Assembly: GCF_030052815.1 (NCBI RefSeq)
Contig: NC_079496.1
Span: 1,984,001-2,048,000, forward strand
Reading direction: 5' to 3'
From: Hevea brasiliensis
Taxonomy: Eukaryota > Streptophyta > Magnoliopsida > Malpighiales > Euphorbiaceae
DNA: 64,000 nt
In this document: piece by piece, positions 44,201-55,752 of the stretch
How the letters are laid out: the number at the start of each line of letters is the position of its first letter
Position numbering within the stretch: the first letter of the stretch is position 1
The notes under the pieces: model-generated
The model's database searches: none
The model's input: only the letters and a program-made list of their open reading frames with translations
Told to the model about the DNA's origin: nothing
Program-made: the position numbers and the translations under genes

Positions 44201-47200
44201 GAAACATGAACATAAAGAACACCTGAGAAAAATATCCCTGGAATGCAGATCCATATAGAGGTGTTAGATCAACTCCATAATAGTTTTGTTGCTGCCAAAA
44301 GAGGGCCTGCATAAACAAAAGTATATCACAAGTAAAACACCACAATTTGTTAGGAAGAATCTATAGCTAAAATGAAAAGTTTACTGCAACTGCAACGCTA
44401 TTCATCCAGCAATAAGATAGTTCCACTAGTCAGTCATGTTTCATATGACTTCTTTTAATAATTGCACTCCTTCAATGAGATGTGCAGGCACAACAGTGAA
44501 ATTGGTCTAGAAAACTTCTCAACATAATTGTTTCAAATACATACCTTATTAGCAATTTCAATAAATAAATATTCATCGCTGAAAGGTGCCATATGCATTC
44601 TGCAAGAGTATGCAATTTCAACTCAATACTATAAAAAGTAACATATTTATTAATAATTTGGATTTCCAAATCCTAGAAGCACAAGAAATGCACACATTAA
44701 AAAAAAAACCAAATCATGCATATGCCAATAGGATTACACCAACTGGATTGCTATTAGGGCTTAGTTGAAGTTGAATTGAGATACATAGGTCAACCACATT
44801 TACAATCACTAGGAAATGGCGAGCAGGAGATACATGCATCAACCCACATAGATCACAAAACATTTAACATGCACTCAAAATATGGCGTCATGAAGCACAA
44901 TATCATAACATTGCACTATAATATTCACTTTAAGTAGCAAGGAAAAAACCCAGAGTAGATTTTATAGGACTATCACATCTAGTTAAGGACTAACCATCAT
45001 TACAAAATCACACTCTCCAGTCACAAAGCATCTTGCATGAGAATAAGGCAACTTTGAGTTAAGATCATGACTACCATTGGTCACACTGAACATCCATTTG
45101 TGTAAGTGCAATTACAACCAAGATCTAGGAAAGCATGATTCAAAAAGGAAGCATTTGAAGAGTAACACATACCTTCCAACTGTAGGGAACATTTTTCCAT
45201 TAGGGAGAAGAAACCGATCTCTGGCAATTACATAGGACTCTAACATTCTTTCATTGACCAATAAGGTGCCTACATGTCACATCCCAAAGTAAGTTATGAA
45301 AAAAATATGAATACTTAACTCGCTTCAACATGCACTATAAAATGAAGAAACATTACGGGAGGGAAAATTTCACGCTAATATCATTATTCTTTCAGGGAAA
45401 TTTCATGCTAATTTCATCATGTCCAAAATGGTTTCATCTTTGGTTGACAAAACTCATCCCCAATTAGAGGAGGGCATTAAGGCACAAAATTTGTAGAGAC
45501 AAACAAATAGGTCAAGCCATCAGTGAATTGAAGTGAAAAACAAGTAGGTTCAACATTAGTAAAATAAGAACCACCATCCACTAGAATGATAAAGACGAAG
45601 ATGATGCATGAGCTTACCCATTGGTTCAGAGATCAGAATATCTGCTTTCTCCGGCAATTCAACTTCCTCGACTTTACCCTTTATTACCTACATTATCCCT
45701 AAGGAAATAAGAGAAGAAACAATGGAACTTGTAGGAAACAAAGTAATATAACATGACAAAATCTTACCGTAATCCTTTCACCCAGTGATGGGTTCCCAGC
45801 AATTAGTCTGCGAGCATATTCTGCCATTTCAGATGCTTCCACAGCATAAACATGCTTCGCACCAGCCTGATGAGAGGGGGGAAAATGGATTACAAGATCA
45901 GCCAACAAAAACATCTATAGAAAAAATTGCAGAGAAGTAATTTTTCACACAATATAAAAGTTTAATCCATTCAAAGACTGAGTATTCCATTCAAAGACTG
46001 AGTATACCTGAGCAGCAAATAAAGACAAAATACCACTACCAGCACCAACATCAACAACAACACGACCAAAAAAATCTGCACGGTTCTCAATGACAGCAGC
46101 ATAATAGGTTCCTGAAACAAACAGTGTAGCATCATTGTTACACTAACCACACTAACCATAGTGGAAGTCCATTACAAATTTATTTGTCCAGGCATTTTGA
46201 GCACAAGCAGTGAAATCATGAGTCATGACAGTTATGAGGCCTAATCAAGCTTCTGAACGACAAAATTGAAAATGAAATAGCAGCACAAGATCAAAAAGAG
46301 AAATACAGTACAGCAAGTGATTTAACCTGTCCTCACATAATCCTGCAGCATATTTTGCTGATGTAGCAGTTGTCCATAATAATGAAAATACATTTTAGCA
46401 GATGATGCCTCTATTTTATTATCAAACTTGCTTTTATGATCTGTGACCGCTCCATTCGGTAAGGTTATTCCTGGAAGAAAAACGATAAACAATAAGGAGA
46501 AAGTGACAGCTATAATAAAATGCAGCAGTTCATGTAAACACATCTTTGTGGAGAAAGCTAAACGAACTTAACCAACACTAGAAGTGATCATGGATAGGAC
46601 AGAATCCATTTTAACAACATTTATATTCAATTCAAGAGATTAATCTATTAACATGTTGAGCATAGTTAATTGCAACATACACCAATTTACTGGTTGAGAA
46701 GAGGAGAATTCTTTTAAAAGTCAATAAAAAAATTGTACTTAAATATGACACGCTATTTTCTTCATTTAAATGTACTTTTCTGAAGGACAATTACCCCTCA
46801 AAATTTTATACAATTGAGAAATGCTTAATTTTTCCATATAAATATCAACTAATAGTATATGCATTCTGTGTCTCTGAGAGTGAATGCATGCTTCTATAAA
46901 TGTTTCTGTGTACAATTAAAATGTTTTAGTGCCCCTAAGGCCTCCAATTACCAGAATTTCAAATGAATTTAATGCAAATTTCAACCCAATTAGACAGGAA
47001 AAATTTATCTAAAAAACAAATAAAAGAATTCCAAGAACAACAAAAAAGGGGGAAAAAAAGAAATTAGGAAATGTTATACGTGATATCTCCAATGTCCAAC
47101 TTTGCATTATAGTTTATATTAGACAGACATCTGCAATAAACTATGACAAAAATTTCCAAATCAGCACCTTGAACAATGACTTCCTTCTTCCATTGCTCAA

Positions 47201-48495
47201 ATGCACAATGGAAGGCCCTGCTCTCCTCCTCATTTCTAAATTGGATAGTGATTCCTCTTGAATATTTCTGCTAAAAGGTAATAGCGTTAAGACATGAATA
47301 TCTGGTAACACTTCAACAATCATACAACTATATTGTGCCTGCAGCACCAACTAATTGCCCAAATTCATAAAAAAAGGTAACTTTTGGCAAGAAGATATTG
47401 GTACATTTCAATTTGCTATATCTTTTTAAACGGATTATCCATCTATGAGAGAATTTCCTGGTGCCCCAAGCTCTCGACCAATAAAATAGGATGGAAATGC
47501 AAAAATACAAAACATCCAACGTAGAACAGTAAGTCAAATTTAACAGCATACTAAGGGAAAGATGGAAAAATCAACTATAAAATGAATTCAATACCTCTTT
47601 ACTGATATCAGATGCTGAGCCTTCATATATGCAAACTGATCGATCAGGTCCTAGCTTGAATAACTGGTCAACATTTAAATTTAAAAAAAAAAATATACAT
47701 GTATATGGTCAGGTTACACTCTTTAGTTACTATTTATCAAAAACTTCGTATCTAAATCACAATTCATTGATTTTTACAAATGTCAAAGAAATAATATACG
47801 AAACTCATGCTTATATAGTTAATATCAGTTTGGAGACTGAGAAAATAGACAGAACACTAGAGACAAACTCATGAAGACTTATTTCATTTCCATGACAGAC
47901 TTATATGCACCTACAAGTTCAAAACTTTTCCATTTGAGAATAAGAACAAGCACTGAGTAATAAACATAGAGACGACCATCTTCCTTAAAAAAGGGGGAAT
48001 TTTTATTAAAAAAAAAAAAGTAGTTACAATGAGCGCTAGGAGAGGCAAAGGACATCACAATCAAATAAATCAGCGAAAAAATAACTATCTTTCAATGATT
48101 CAGAATGCAAATAGGAAAAACTTTTCCATTCAAAAACCTAATTAAACTCTGAATTCCTTAAATAAAGATCCACATAGACTACCCACCTCACTAATTTTTT
48201 ATTCCTCGACATTCCCTCCACTTTCTCAGCAACCAACAAAGAAACAAACAATCAAACTGCCATACTCCAAATAAGAAATAACACTAACCTGAGCAGTACT
48301 AAGATCGACATTAATAAAATCAGCAGCGTCAGACTCGTGAAGAAATCGAAGCTCCTCAACTCCATTATCGGCGCTAAACCTAGCAACCACTGGAGAAGCT
48401 AAAGAAGAAGAAGGAGATGAAGGATACAGATCAGTTATCGATGCCAAAGCAAACTGTTGATGTTTGTTCTGTTTTTGGCCTGCTGAAACCTCCAT
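41213..48495 (-). CDS. PRMT4: CARM1/PRMT4-type histone-arginine methyltransferase
   Basis: Fifteen exons: 48495-48289, 47663-47595, 47267-47168, 46470-46327, 46111-46008, 45866-45768, 45687-45618, 45269-45173, 44599-44545, 44306-44223, 43794-43717, 43317-43214, 43079-42907, 42822-42671, 41293-41213, summing to 1,617 nt (538 residues), close to the Arabidopsis PRMT4A/B length. ATG at 48495 is the first methionine. The N-terminus is a CARM1-like PH-fold region. The catalytic core shows SAM motif I ([15 protein letters not shown], about 190-204), post-I AVEAS, the double-E loop [17 protein letters not shown] and the THW loop (THWYQLR). The Gln-rich C-terminus ([15 protein letters not shown]) is typical of plant PRMT4. 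The enzyme makes asymmetric dimethylarginine on histone H3 (R17) and RNA-binding proteins in the nucleus; Arabidopsis homologues promote flowering. Confidence 0.95.
41375..41440 (+). repeat. tRNA-like / SINE head remnant in the last PRMT4 intron
   Basis: TTAGCTCAGTAGTTC at 41380-41394 resembles a polymerase III A box and GAGTTCAAGTCC at 41418-41429 a B box, at tRNA-like spacing. Stems pair poorly, so this is a decayed tRNA pseudogene or SINE 5' end rather than a tRNA gene. Confidence 0.55.
41788..42094. repeat. Tandem duplication of about 151-156 bp in the last PRMT4 intron
   Basis: TATGAAAATTGCAAACTTG starts both copies (about 41790 and 41941), and both end AGTAAATAAAACCATG. A handful of substitutions and small indels separate them, so the event is fairly recent. 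Confidence 0.9.
45966..46005. repeat. Perfect 20-bp tandem duplication next to a PRMT4 splice donor
   Basis: TCCATTCAAAGACTGAGTAT occurs twice in a row, starting 2 bp inside the intron that follows the exon 46111-46008. The donor itself (CAG/GTATAC) is intact. Confidence 0.9.
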
Positions 48496-51162
48496 TACTG
48501 CCTCCTCCAAGCTGAATCCCTAAGATTGAAATATACAGAAAAAAAATATATACTTGAGAGCCTAGCTACGGGTAAAGGTGTATATGAAGCATATACACTG
48601 AGTGAAATTAGGGTTTACAAAAAGCGCGAAGCTTGAGATAGAAAGAGAGGAGCGCTTACGGCCGCCAAAGAGAGAGCGTGAAGACTCTAACTTGGCCTTT
48701 TATACTCTATCTGTTTCTATAAATTTGTTTACTTTGTTTCAGTCCTTTTTAGCAGCATAGAAAATTTGGTAATTTCATCCTATGACGTATGAGTATCTAA
48801 TGGATGAGAAGAAGTGAATGTGAGCCGTCCGATTAGATTTTGATTGTGGGACAAAGCGTGATTAGTGGGGTGGGTTTGGGTTGGCTACTTTGCTTCAAGT
48901 GGGAGAGTGGATATATTCACTGTACTTTTGACCATGTGGGAGAGTTGCAACGGAAATGGTTTGTGGAGGGTTCATGTATTCATCACACATTTAAAGGTCC
49001 CATATTATTTCCAAGCTTTGTGTCAACTCTTTCATGTTTAGATGCAAGAAAAGCAGCTCACTTTATCTACCAAGCTGCTTGATAATATTAAAATTGGTTT
49101 CAAGGCATCAAAGAGAACCTTTTCAATCATTAAGGTATGAAAGATATTCGAAAGGCAACGACTTGATTATTCTGCGGTTTCTATGTTTGTACGAGTTTAC
49201 CATGTTTGATATGCCTGGCAATTGGGTTTGTTTTCCACAATCTAAGTCAAAATTTTTAATAGAATAAAATCGCTTCCTCCTAAACTAGCCGTTCAGTGAA
49301 CAAGTGCAGAATAGAATTTGATTCTCTCAATCTTCGTTTACCTTATTATCACCCAAGAGTAAAGTTGGGAATAGGACTCAGAAATTAATCTAACAGCTTC
49401 TTTGTAGTGGTAAATCATGGCAAGAATTATTTATTTAATTTTAAAAAATGAGAACTTTATTTTATTGGTAAATAAGTTAGCTCATGGGAGGGAGTATTGA
49501 AGTCGGTGAATCAGCAAAACTTGAGCAATAACGCCGAGCACTAGTCGCTTTCATTGCTTGCATACAAATCTCCAACGCCTTTCCCAGCTAAGGTAATAAA
49601 GGAGCTTAGGCATCTGGTAAGCTGTATTAAAAATGAACAAGTCAGAGTTGTTTGGATCACGCTCCTTTGTGTATTTCACCAAACAAAGCTTTGGCCAAAG
49701 TTATTCACCAATTGCTTATTTTCATTATGATGTACCCACTTTCAGCTTCTTTTTATTTGTGGAGAAATCTACCATTTTGAGTGTATAATGGCTTTTAATC
49801 AAACTGAATTTTGGCGTTAATTTTAGGGATCAATATGAAGCAATCAAATATTTAGGTGCTCAATACAAAACAAAAGTCAAAAAGTTCAGTGGCTAAAAAA
49901 TGGATTTTGCTCCTGAGAGAAACCTAAGGCATATCTAGCTTATTCAACAATAAGCCAAAAAAGAACACCAATATAATTTGTCTTCATAATTACATCATAC
50001 CTAGTGCAGATGCTAGTACACTTTACAAGGAAAGTGACATGCTATTACACTAATAATAAAAATCATGAAATACCATATATATTATACACCAGTAGATCTT
50101 AATTTGCCTCTTCTCCTCTGCCATCCCAATTCCCAACCCCCACCATCCCAATTCTCAAACCCCCCAGCCTCTTCTGACTAACAGGAGAGAGCATATGATG
50201 ACAGGAAATTTAACTTCGACAAAATATTGAGAGTATATGATTAATTTAGCAATGGCATATCAAACACAAGGAACTAGCAGCCTAACGTGAACGGGACAAT
50301 CTGTAAATTTCCCACATTTGCAGAACTAATGCTTCTTGATAATAATTTAAATAGTAGAAAATAACAATTTAATTGATGGAAATTCATTATGAATTGGATG
50401 CAGCAGTTTCAATACAGCTTCTCCAAGTTCAGAATCTCCTTGCGTGCTATTACAATTTACACCTGAAGTAAACACATCCACTTCCCATCAAAATTATCCT
50501 TATTCGATACGTGTGTCTTTAATAACGCTAATAGAAATAATATCTAGGGCTACCAGGATTAATCAAATAAACAACCAGAGGAAATGAGGCTCATGTCCTA
50601 ATTTTATCCTACATATTCTAAAGGGAAACAGTACCAGATTAGAGTTCAGGCTTGATCTCCCATAAAAAGGACTCGGTTAGTGTACACAAAATTGGAACTA
50701 GATCAGTCCAGACTATGGAATCATATTAGCAGATACTGAATTTCCCTGCTTGTGAGTACTGAGTCCAATAGATCTCCAATATTCCTGCCTACACATTTAT
50801 AGCTAGTAACAAGTAGTCCTCATATATCTGTTGCAATGATGACAAAGAACAAGACAGGCAACATGTTATTTGAATTTGGAGGTCCAAAAAGCCAGACCCT
50901 TGAGAGTTTCAGTTATTTTAGTTGGTATGAAATATATAGAGAAAATAGTACTTATGCAAAGTTTTCTTATAATTCAAGAATCAATATAATTTAAACACTA
51001 ATAATACAGGGAAAAGCAAGAAGAGAATACAATATCCATTGCTACCACAAGCAATAAATAGCCATTAAGTGCAATTTGACATGTACTGTAACTTTAAGCA
51101 AACAAAAGCCAGCAGGGCATTAAAGTTTCAAAGCTCCCAAGATGATGTTGGTACCTTAGCTC
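48496..51162. other. Intergenic region upstream of PRMT4 and downstream of XXT
   Basis: The first about 200 bp are PRMT4 leader and promoter; 50600-51162 is probably the XXT 3' UTR. Between them short frames (for example 48840-49082) show no domain. No RNA gene or intact element was recognised. Confidence 0.6.
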
Positions 51163-52545
51163 TTAAGATGATGTTGATAACTTGATAGCTTTGAATGCAG
51201 GGTGAAGCAACCCAAGCTCATCTTTCACTTCAAGTGGATTGCTAGTCTCATTTCTCACTCTTTTAACTCTCCGGCTAGCAAGTGATTTATGAGTAAATCC
51301 ATACATCTGCAAAATTTGATTGTCTCCAAAATTGAAAGCTCGATCCATCTGCTTCAAACACCTCTCCACTGGATAATCACCAAACTTGCCACATGGCTTG
51401 CAACCCACAAAGTGAGTCACAAGTGGCCACCGGTGATCACCGAGACCTGGATGATAATTCTCAATCATTTCCTCGTATCGATCAACTAAAATCCCCCAAT
51501 AACCATGCAAATAATAAGCACTCTCCAGATAAACCTTAGCACCCCATTTATCCCTCTGTGTAGCCAATAGAAAAACCATTGCAGACTGATCATCAGCTTC
51601 AAAAACGGGTCTATCCTTCAGCTCCCTAGTGAGTACCTTCCCAGCTTCTTCCCTAATCTTCCCTTTAGGCCCCATTGGCGCCCAGGCATCCAAAATATCC
51701 AATGCCCACTGGCAATTCCTCAACAGGAAACTTCCGGTATTCAATCCAATCCAATTTTTCTGATCGTATACCATTTCATTCCACCCGTGCATCACAAAAT
51801 TGGAATCTTTGTACCTCTCCCAAGGGACCTCAAATGCCATATCCGTAAACATGGCATCACTATCCATCCACCACAAGAACTCGATCTCCGGATGGGAGAG
51901 CAATAGCTTCCTTATCAAAGGAAGCTTCGCCCAAAATCCAGCCATTTCCGCATCAAGCAGAGCCATGTTATAAAAAATCTCAACACCATGAAGCCTGCAA
52001 TAATCGATCTTGTTCTTAATCGACTTCAACAAGTAATGATCCCCCACCGGATTCTCACAAGGCTTAGGCGAAGATCCTGTCACCAAGAGCACTCTCGGCT
52101 TGTTTGGTCCAATAAAATTGGGGAAATTAGGGTTCTTTCTCAACCACTCAGCTCTTTGCACGTCCCAATCTGAAATCTTGGGGCCGAGACTATACGGTTT
52201 GTTCGGATCCGGCTTCTCGTCTTGCCCTTCATCCACCAAGATCTTATTAATATCAAATGTGGCATAATTGTTTGGATCGTTGTTATTATTGTTGTTATTT
52301 TGAGTTGACTCGGCGGCGGGTTGGGCTTCGACGAGGACTCGGTGGGGCTCAGCATGCTTGCGGGAGGCGTAGAAACGATCGCGGAGTTCATTGAAGTCCT
52401 GCTCTGGAGTACCAAATTTACCGGCGCCGATGATGCCACGTAGGACGACGACGGTCATGAAGAGGCAAAGGAGGGTAAGCTTTCCCTGGCGAATCGCTCG
52501 GTGAATACGAAGGACTCGGTGCGTCCCGAGGCACCTCTCCAGCAT
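51163..52545 (-). CDS. XXT2: Xyloglucan 6-xylosyltransferase (GT34, XXT1/XXT2 type)
   Basis: Intronless frame from ATG 52545 to TAA at 51165-51163, 460 residues, the same length as Arabidopsis XXT1. It is a type II Golgi membrane protein: a short basic cytosolic tail, one signal anchor (LTLLCLFMTVVVLRGIIGAG, about 22-41), a variable Asn-rich stem, then the GT34 catalytic domain starting around PNKPRVLLVTGSSPKPCENP. The metal-binding DXD motif is DSD at 228-230 (LWWMDSDAMF). The C-terminus has HFVGCKPCGKFGDYPVERC and QMYGFTHKSLASRRVKRVRN. It adds alpha-1,6-xylose from UDP-xylose to the glucan backbone of xyloglucan. XXT1 and XXT2 are close paralogues; XXT2 is chosen only because of the TOC159 neighbourhood, so the symbol is tentative. 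Confidence 0.93.
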   Translation of the reverse strand: MLERCLGTHRVLRIHRAIRQGKLTLLCLFMTVVVLRGIIGAGKFGTPEQDFNELRDRFYASRKHAEPHRVLVEAQPAAESTQNNNNNNNDPNNYATFDINKILVDEGQDEKPDPNKPYSLGPKISDWDVQRAEWLRKNPNFPNFIGPNKPRVLLVTGSSPKPCENPVGDHYLLKSIKNKIDYCRLHGVEIFYNMALLDAEMAGFWAKLPLIRKLLLSHPEIEFLWWMDSDAMFTDMAFEVPWERYKDSNFVMHGWNEMVYDQKNWIGLNTGSFLLRNCQWALDILDAWAPMGPKGKIREEAGKVLTRELKDRPVFEADDQSAMVFLLATQRDKWGAKVYLESAYYLHGYWGILVDRYEEMIENYHPGLGDHRWPLVTHFVGCKPCGKFGDYPVERCLKQMDRAFNFGDNQILQMYGFTHKSLASRRVKRVRNETSNPLEVKDELGLLHPAFKAIKLSTSS

Positions 52546-54787
52546 CTTGACACTGCCCGAGTTAAAGAGCTTCCCTAACCTCCTCCCTTTCAGCAAAAAA
52601 ATCAATTATTTCGTTTTGGCCTTATGAGAAATGCAAATGTCTATTATGGAGAGGGCATGGTGGTAAATAAGGGAAGAATAAGGGGGCAATTAGGAAGGAG
52701 AGGGTCGACGGATTGAGTGGGGAAGTGAGAGCTGTAAATGGAAGGGCAGATCCACGAAGAAGAAGAAGGAGGAGAAAAAGGAAAGACCGAAAGGGCATAA
52801 ATGAAAATATAATTAATTAATTATTTATTATTTTTGCGGTATAATATTAAAATATAAATTTTAATAAATTATATATAAAATAAAGTATATATATTTTTTA
52901 AAATTAATTTACACAAATTTAGATAATTTCTTTTTTAATCATTTTAAAAATATTTCTCTTATTAATTTAATGCATTCATAAGTATTATTTTTAATGGAAT
53001 TAAAATATGATTACTATAAAATGAAGCTTTTATTTTTATTATTTAAATTAAATTTATTAAATATATTTTAACAAAAAATTGGATATGAAATTGTATATAA
53101 TTTAACAAATTTAGACTTGTAATAGTTTAAAGAAATGTTTATTTCTATTTTAATATTAAAAAATCATAATATACAATAAAAAATACTAATTTTTTAAAAA
53201 TTTTAGGATTCCTCGATAAACTAATAAATAAATTGATATACATGGCAAATTAAAAAAAAATTAAAAAAAAACCAACAAATTAAAAAAATTTTAATTAACC
53301 TCCACTAAATTTAAACTTTATAATTTTGCATTAAAAATGAATTTATTTATTAAATTTTAATTATAATTAAAATGACTACAATATTATAAATGAAAATCTA
53401 TTAATACTAAAAAAATAATTTTAGATGAAATAACAAAATTAAAGACAAAGTAACATATATTTAAAAAAAAAATCCAATAATATTGCAGTTGTCAGGTGAT
53501 GGAGGAAGAAGACAGATCGCACATGTCGGTGATGGGAGTGTTGTGAACGCTCATTTATTCTAAGCACGTGTAATGTAATGTCAACGACTTTTGGTTTGTT
53601 GAAACGTAACCGTAGATCAATTAGATCGTTTAACTTTGGCTAGACCTTGCGATACTTGTGTCAGCTTTGTTGGTCATCATTCATGTGCTATAAACAACAA
53701 TTTATTAATATAATAATAATAATAAAATATTAAATTTAATTAACTATTAAAAATTAATTTATTTTAAATTTTAGTATTTAAAATATTTTTTAAATTTTTA
53801 TAAATTTTAAAATTCTACTTAAGTGAGCTCTTTATTATAATTTTATTAAATTAAATTAATTATTTAAAAATAACCTATTTTAAATAAAATGAGAATATCT
53901 TGAAATTTATATATAAACCCAATAAATTTGTTGGTAATAATTCTCCTCCCATTATGAGGCCCTTCACGATTCACGTGATTTCAAGATTTTGCGCCTTAAT
54001 TTAGGGGAGTTTAATTTTATATTTAGGTTGTCGTTTATTTCATTAAAAATATTTTTTATTTTTTATATAAATTATTATTTTAAAATATATTTTTATTTTT
54101 TATATATAAATTATTTTATATAAAATAAATTGAGCGTTAATTGATGATTTTTTAAAAATATATTATGAGGCCCTTCACCATTCACGTGATTTCAAGATTT
54201 AATGCTTTAATTGAGGTGAGTTTAATTTTATATTTGACAAAATATTTTTAAAAAAATATTTTTATATAAAATATTTTTTTAAAATATTTTTTTAACTTAT
54301 ATATATATATATATATATATTGAAATTGGATTATTTGAAGAGGCAAATAGCTGAAAAATACCAATATTTCACTTTTAAATTAGATAGTGTAAAATTTTAT
54401 TATTATTATTATTTAAAAAAATTTAAAATTACTTAAATATTTATTTTTTAAAGAAAAATTATTACCCACAAAACATCATAACATAAAAAATAATTATTTT
54501 TTAATTATTATAATTTTATTTTTAATCACGTTCAAACAATTAGTTTTTTTTTTTTTTATAAATGGAGGACAACAATAACTAATATTATAATTATGCTTGG
54601 GTCGATGAAAAGATTTTCAAGTCAAATACACTAAAATAATTTTTGAAATATCTTAAAGGGATGTTTATTAATCCTATATTATCACCCTTTTTACCTAATA
54701 AATCATAAATTTTGAATTATTGTAAATAATTTTTTCTCATAAATATATAAATATTTTCTATTTTTATTTTATTTTTAACTGAAAAAA
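52546..54787. other. Intergenic region between XXT and TSPO genes
   Basis: XXT promoter and leader (52546 to about 52800), then very AT-rich DNA. It includes a direct repeat pair at 53952-54024 and 54162-54236 and a (TA)n run near 54299-54320. No gene recognised. Confidence 0.6.
53952..54236. repeat. Direct repeat pair of about 75 bp, spaced by about 210 bp
   Basis: Both copies (53952-54024 and 54162-54236) begin TTATGAGGCCCTTCAC and contain ATTCACGTGATTTCAAGATTT followed by GAGTTTAATTTTATATTTG. Each copy includes a CACGTG-like core. Confidence 0.85.
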
Positions 54788-55336
54788 TCAAAGATAAATA
54801 AGCATGAAAGTAACCAAGGTCAGATAACCAACCCAAACCAAACAAGGCATAACTAGATATTTGGAGAAAGGACTCACTTTGCCAAAGGTGCAATAGCATG
54901 CAAGGAGAGTCCCTAAATTAACCAAACAGAAGATAACTCCTAGGCATGGCTCCTCAAACCTCAGCACAAGAGGGTCCCAAACTATGCTCAAAGAGATTTG
55001 AGAAATATACAGAGGCAACACATCCGACTCCAGAAGGAACCCACCATCCACCCACACCAGCCAGGCCGGTAGACCCATGAGGAGAGTTGAACCCACTGAG
55101 GCTATGTGGATTAGGGTCAGAGAAGGGAACCACAATGGTTTGGCTGTGGCTTGGTACTTCCTGCTTGAACCGAACAAATAAATTATGGTCAGGGTTAGGC
55201 AGAGAGGAAGCAATACGATTATAAACAGTGAACAAAACGACAGAAAATTGGGTTTGATCTTGGGTTTTGTAGTTTTGGGTTTGGTGGGGGGTATTTGACA
55301 GCATTTTGTGTGGTTTTGAAGGGTTTTGGCAGCCAT
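54788..55336 (-). CDS. TSPO: Translocator protein homologue (TSPO/MBR family)
   Basis: Intronless, 182 residues from ATG 55336; the frame stays open to an upstream ATG at 55429 that would add 31 residues (DHKTHEILPSRLIYLFF), so the start is uncertain. After a basic, Lys/Thr/Pro-rich plant-type N-extension come five predicted membrane helices. The family core is visible: PLWFPSLTLIHIASVGSTLL, GLPAWLVWVDGGF, SIVWDPLVLRF and SPFSKYLVMPCLVWVGYL. In Arabidopsis TSPO is a stress- and ABA-induced secretory-pathway membrane protein that binds haem and is removed by autophagy. I see no clear ABA-response element close to the start. Confidence 0.9.
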   Translation of the reverse strand: MAAKTLQNHTKCCQIPPTKPKTTKPKIKPNFLSFCSLFIIVLLPLCLTLTIIYLFGSSRKYQATAKPLWFPSLTLIHIASVGSTLLMGLPAWLVWVDGGFLLESDVLPLYISQISLSIVWDPLVLRFEEPCLGVIFCLVNLGTLLACYCTFGKVSPFSKYLVMPCLVWVGYLTLVTFMLIYL

Positions 55337-55752
55337 TGGTAATGGTAGTGTTGAGGATCGTGACAGAAAAAAAGAGAAGAAGAGATAAATTAGCCTAGAG
55401 GGAAGAATCTCGTGTGTTTTGTGATCCATAAATAAAGAGGGCTTGGTGAGGGAACGTTACGCTTAGGCTTATTTAGCAAATTAATCCATAATCTTACGTT
55501 TCATTATAAGTATTATACCTTTCAATTATATATTTTACGATTATTGATAATCATAATATTAAATTAAATAATTTAATCTCAACTTTATATAAAAATGAAA
55601 TTAATAATTATTAAATTAAATATTTATATTAAAATTTATATAAAATTAATTAAGATATATAATATAATTAAAACAATAAAAATATAAAATTTTATTTAAT
55701 AATTTAATTTAAAGTTATTAATCTTGTTTTTATATAAAATCGACTTTACACT
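55337..55752. other. TSPO promoter region up to LTR insertion
   Basis: AT-rich. The LTR-like insertion begins 417 bp upstream of the nearer ATG (324 bp from the alternative one), so it may supply part of the TSPO promoter. Confidence 0.55.
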
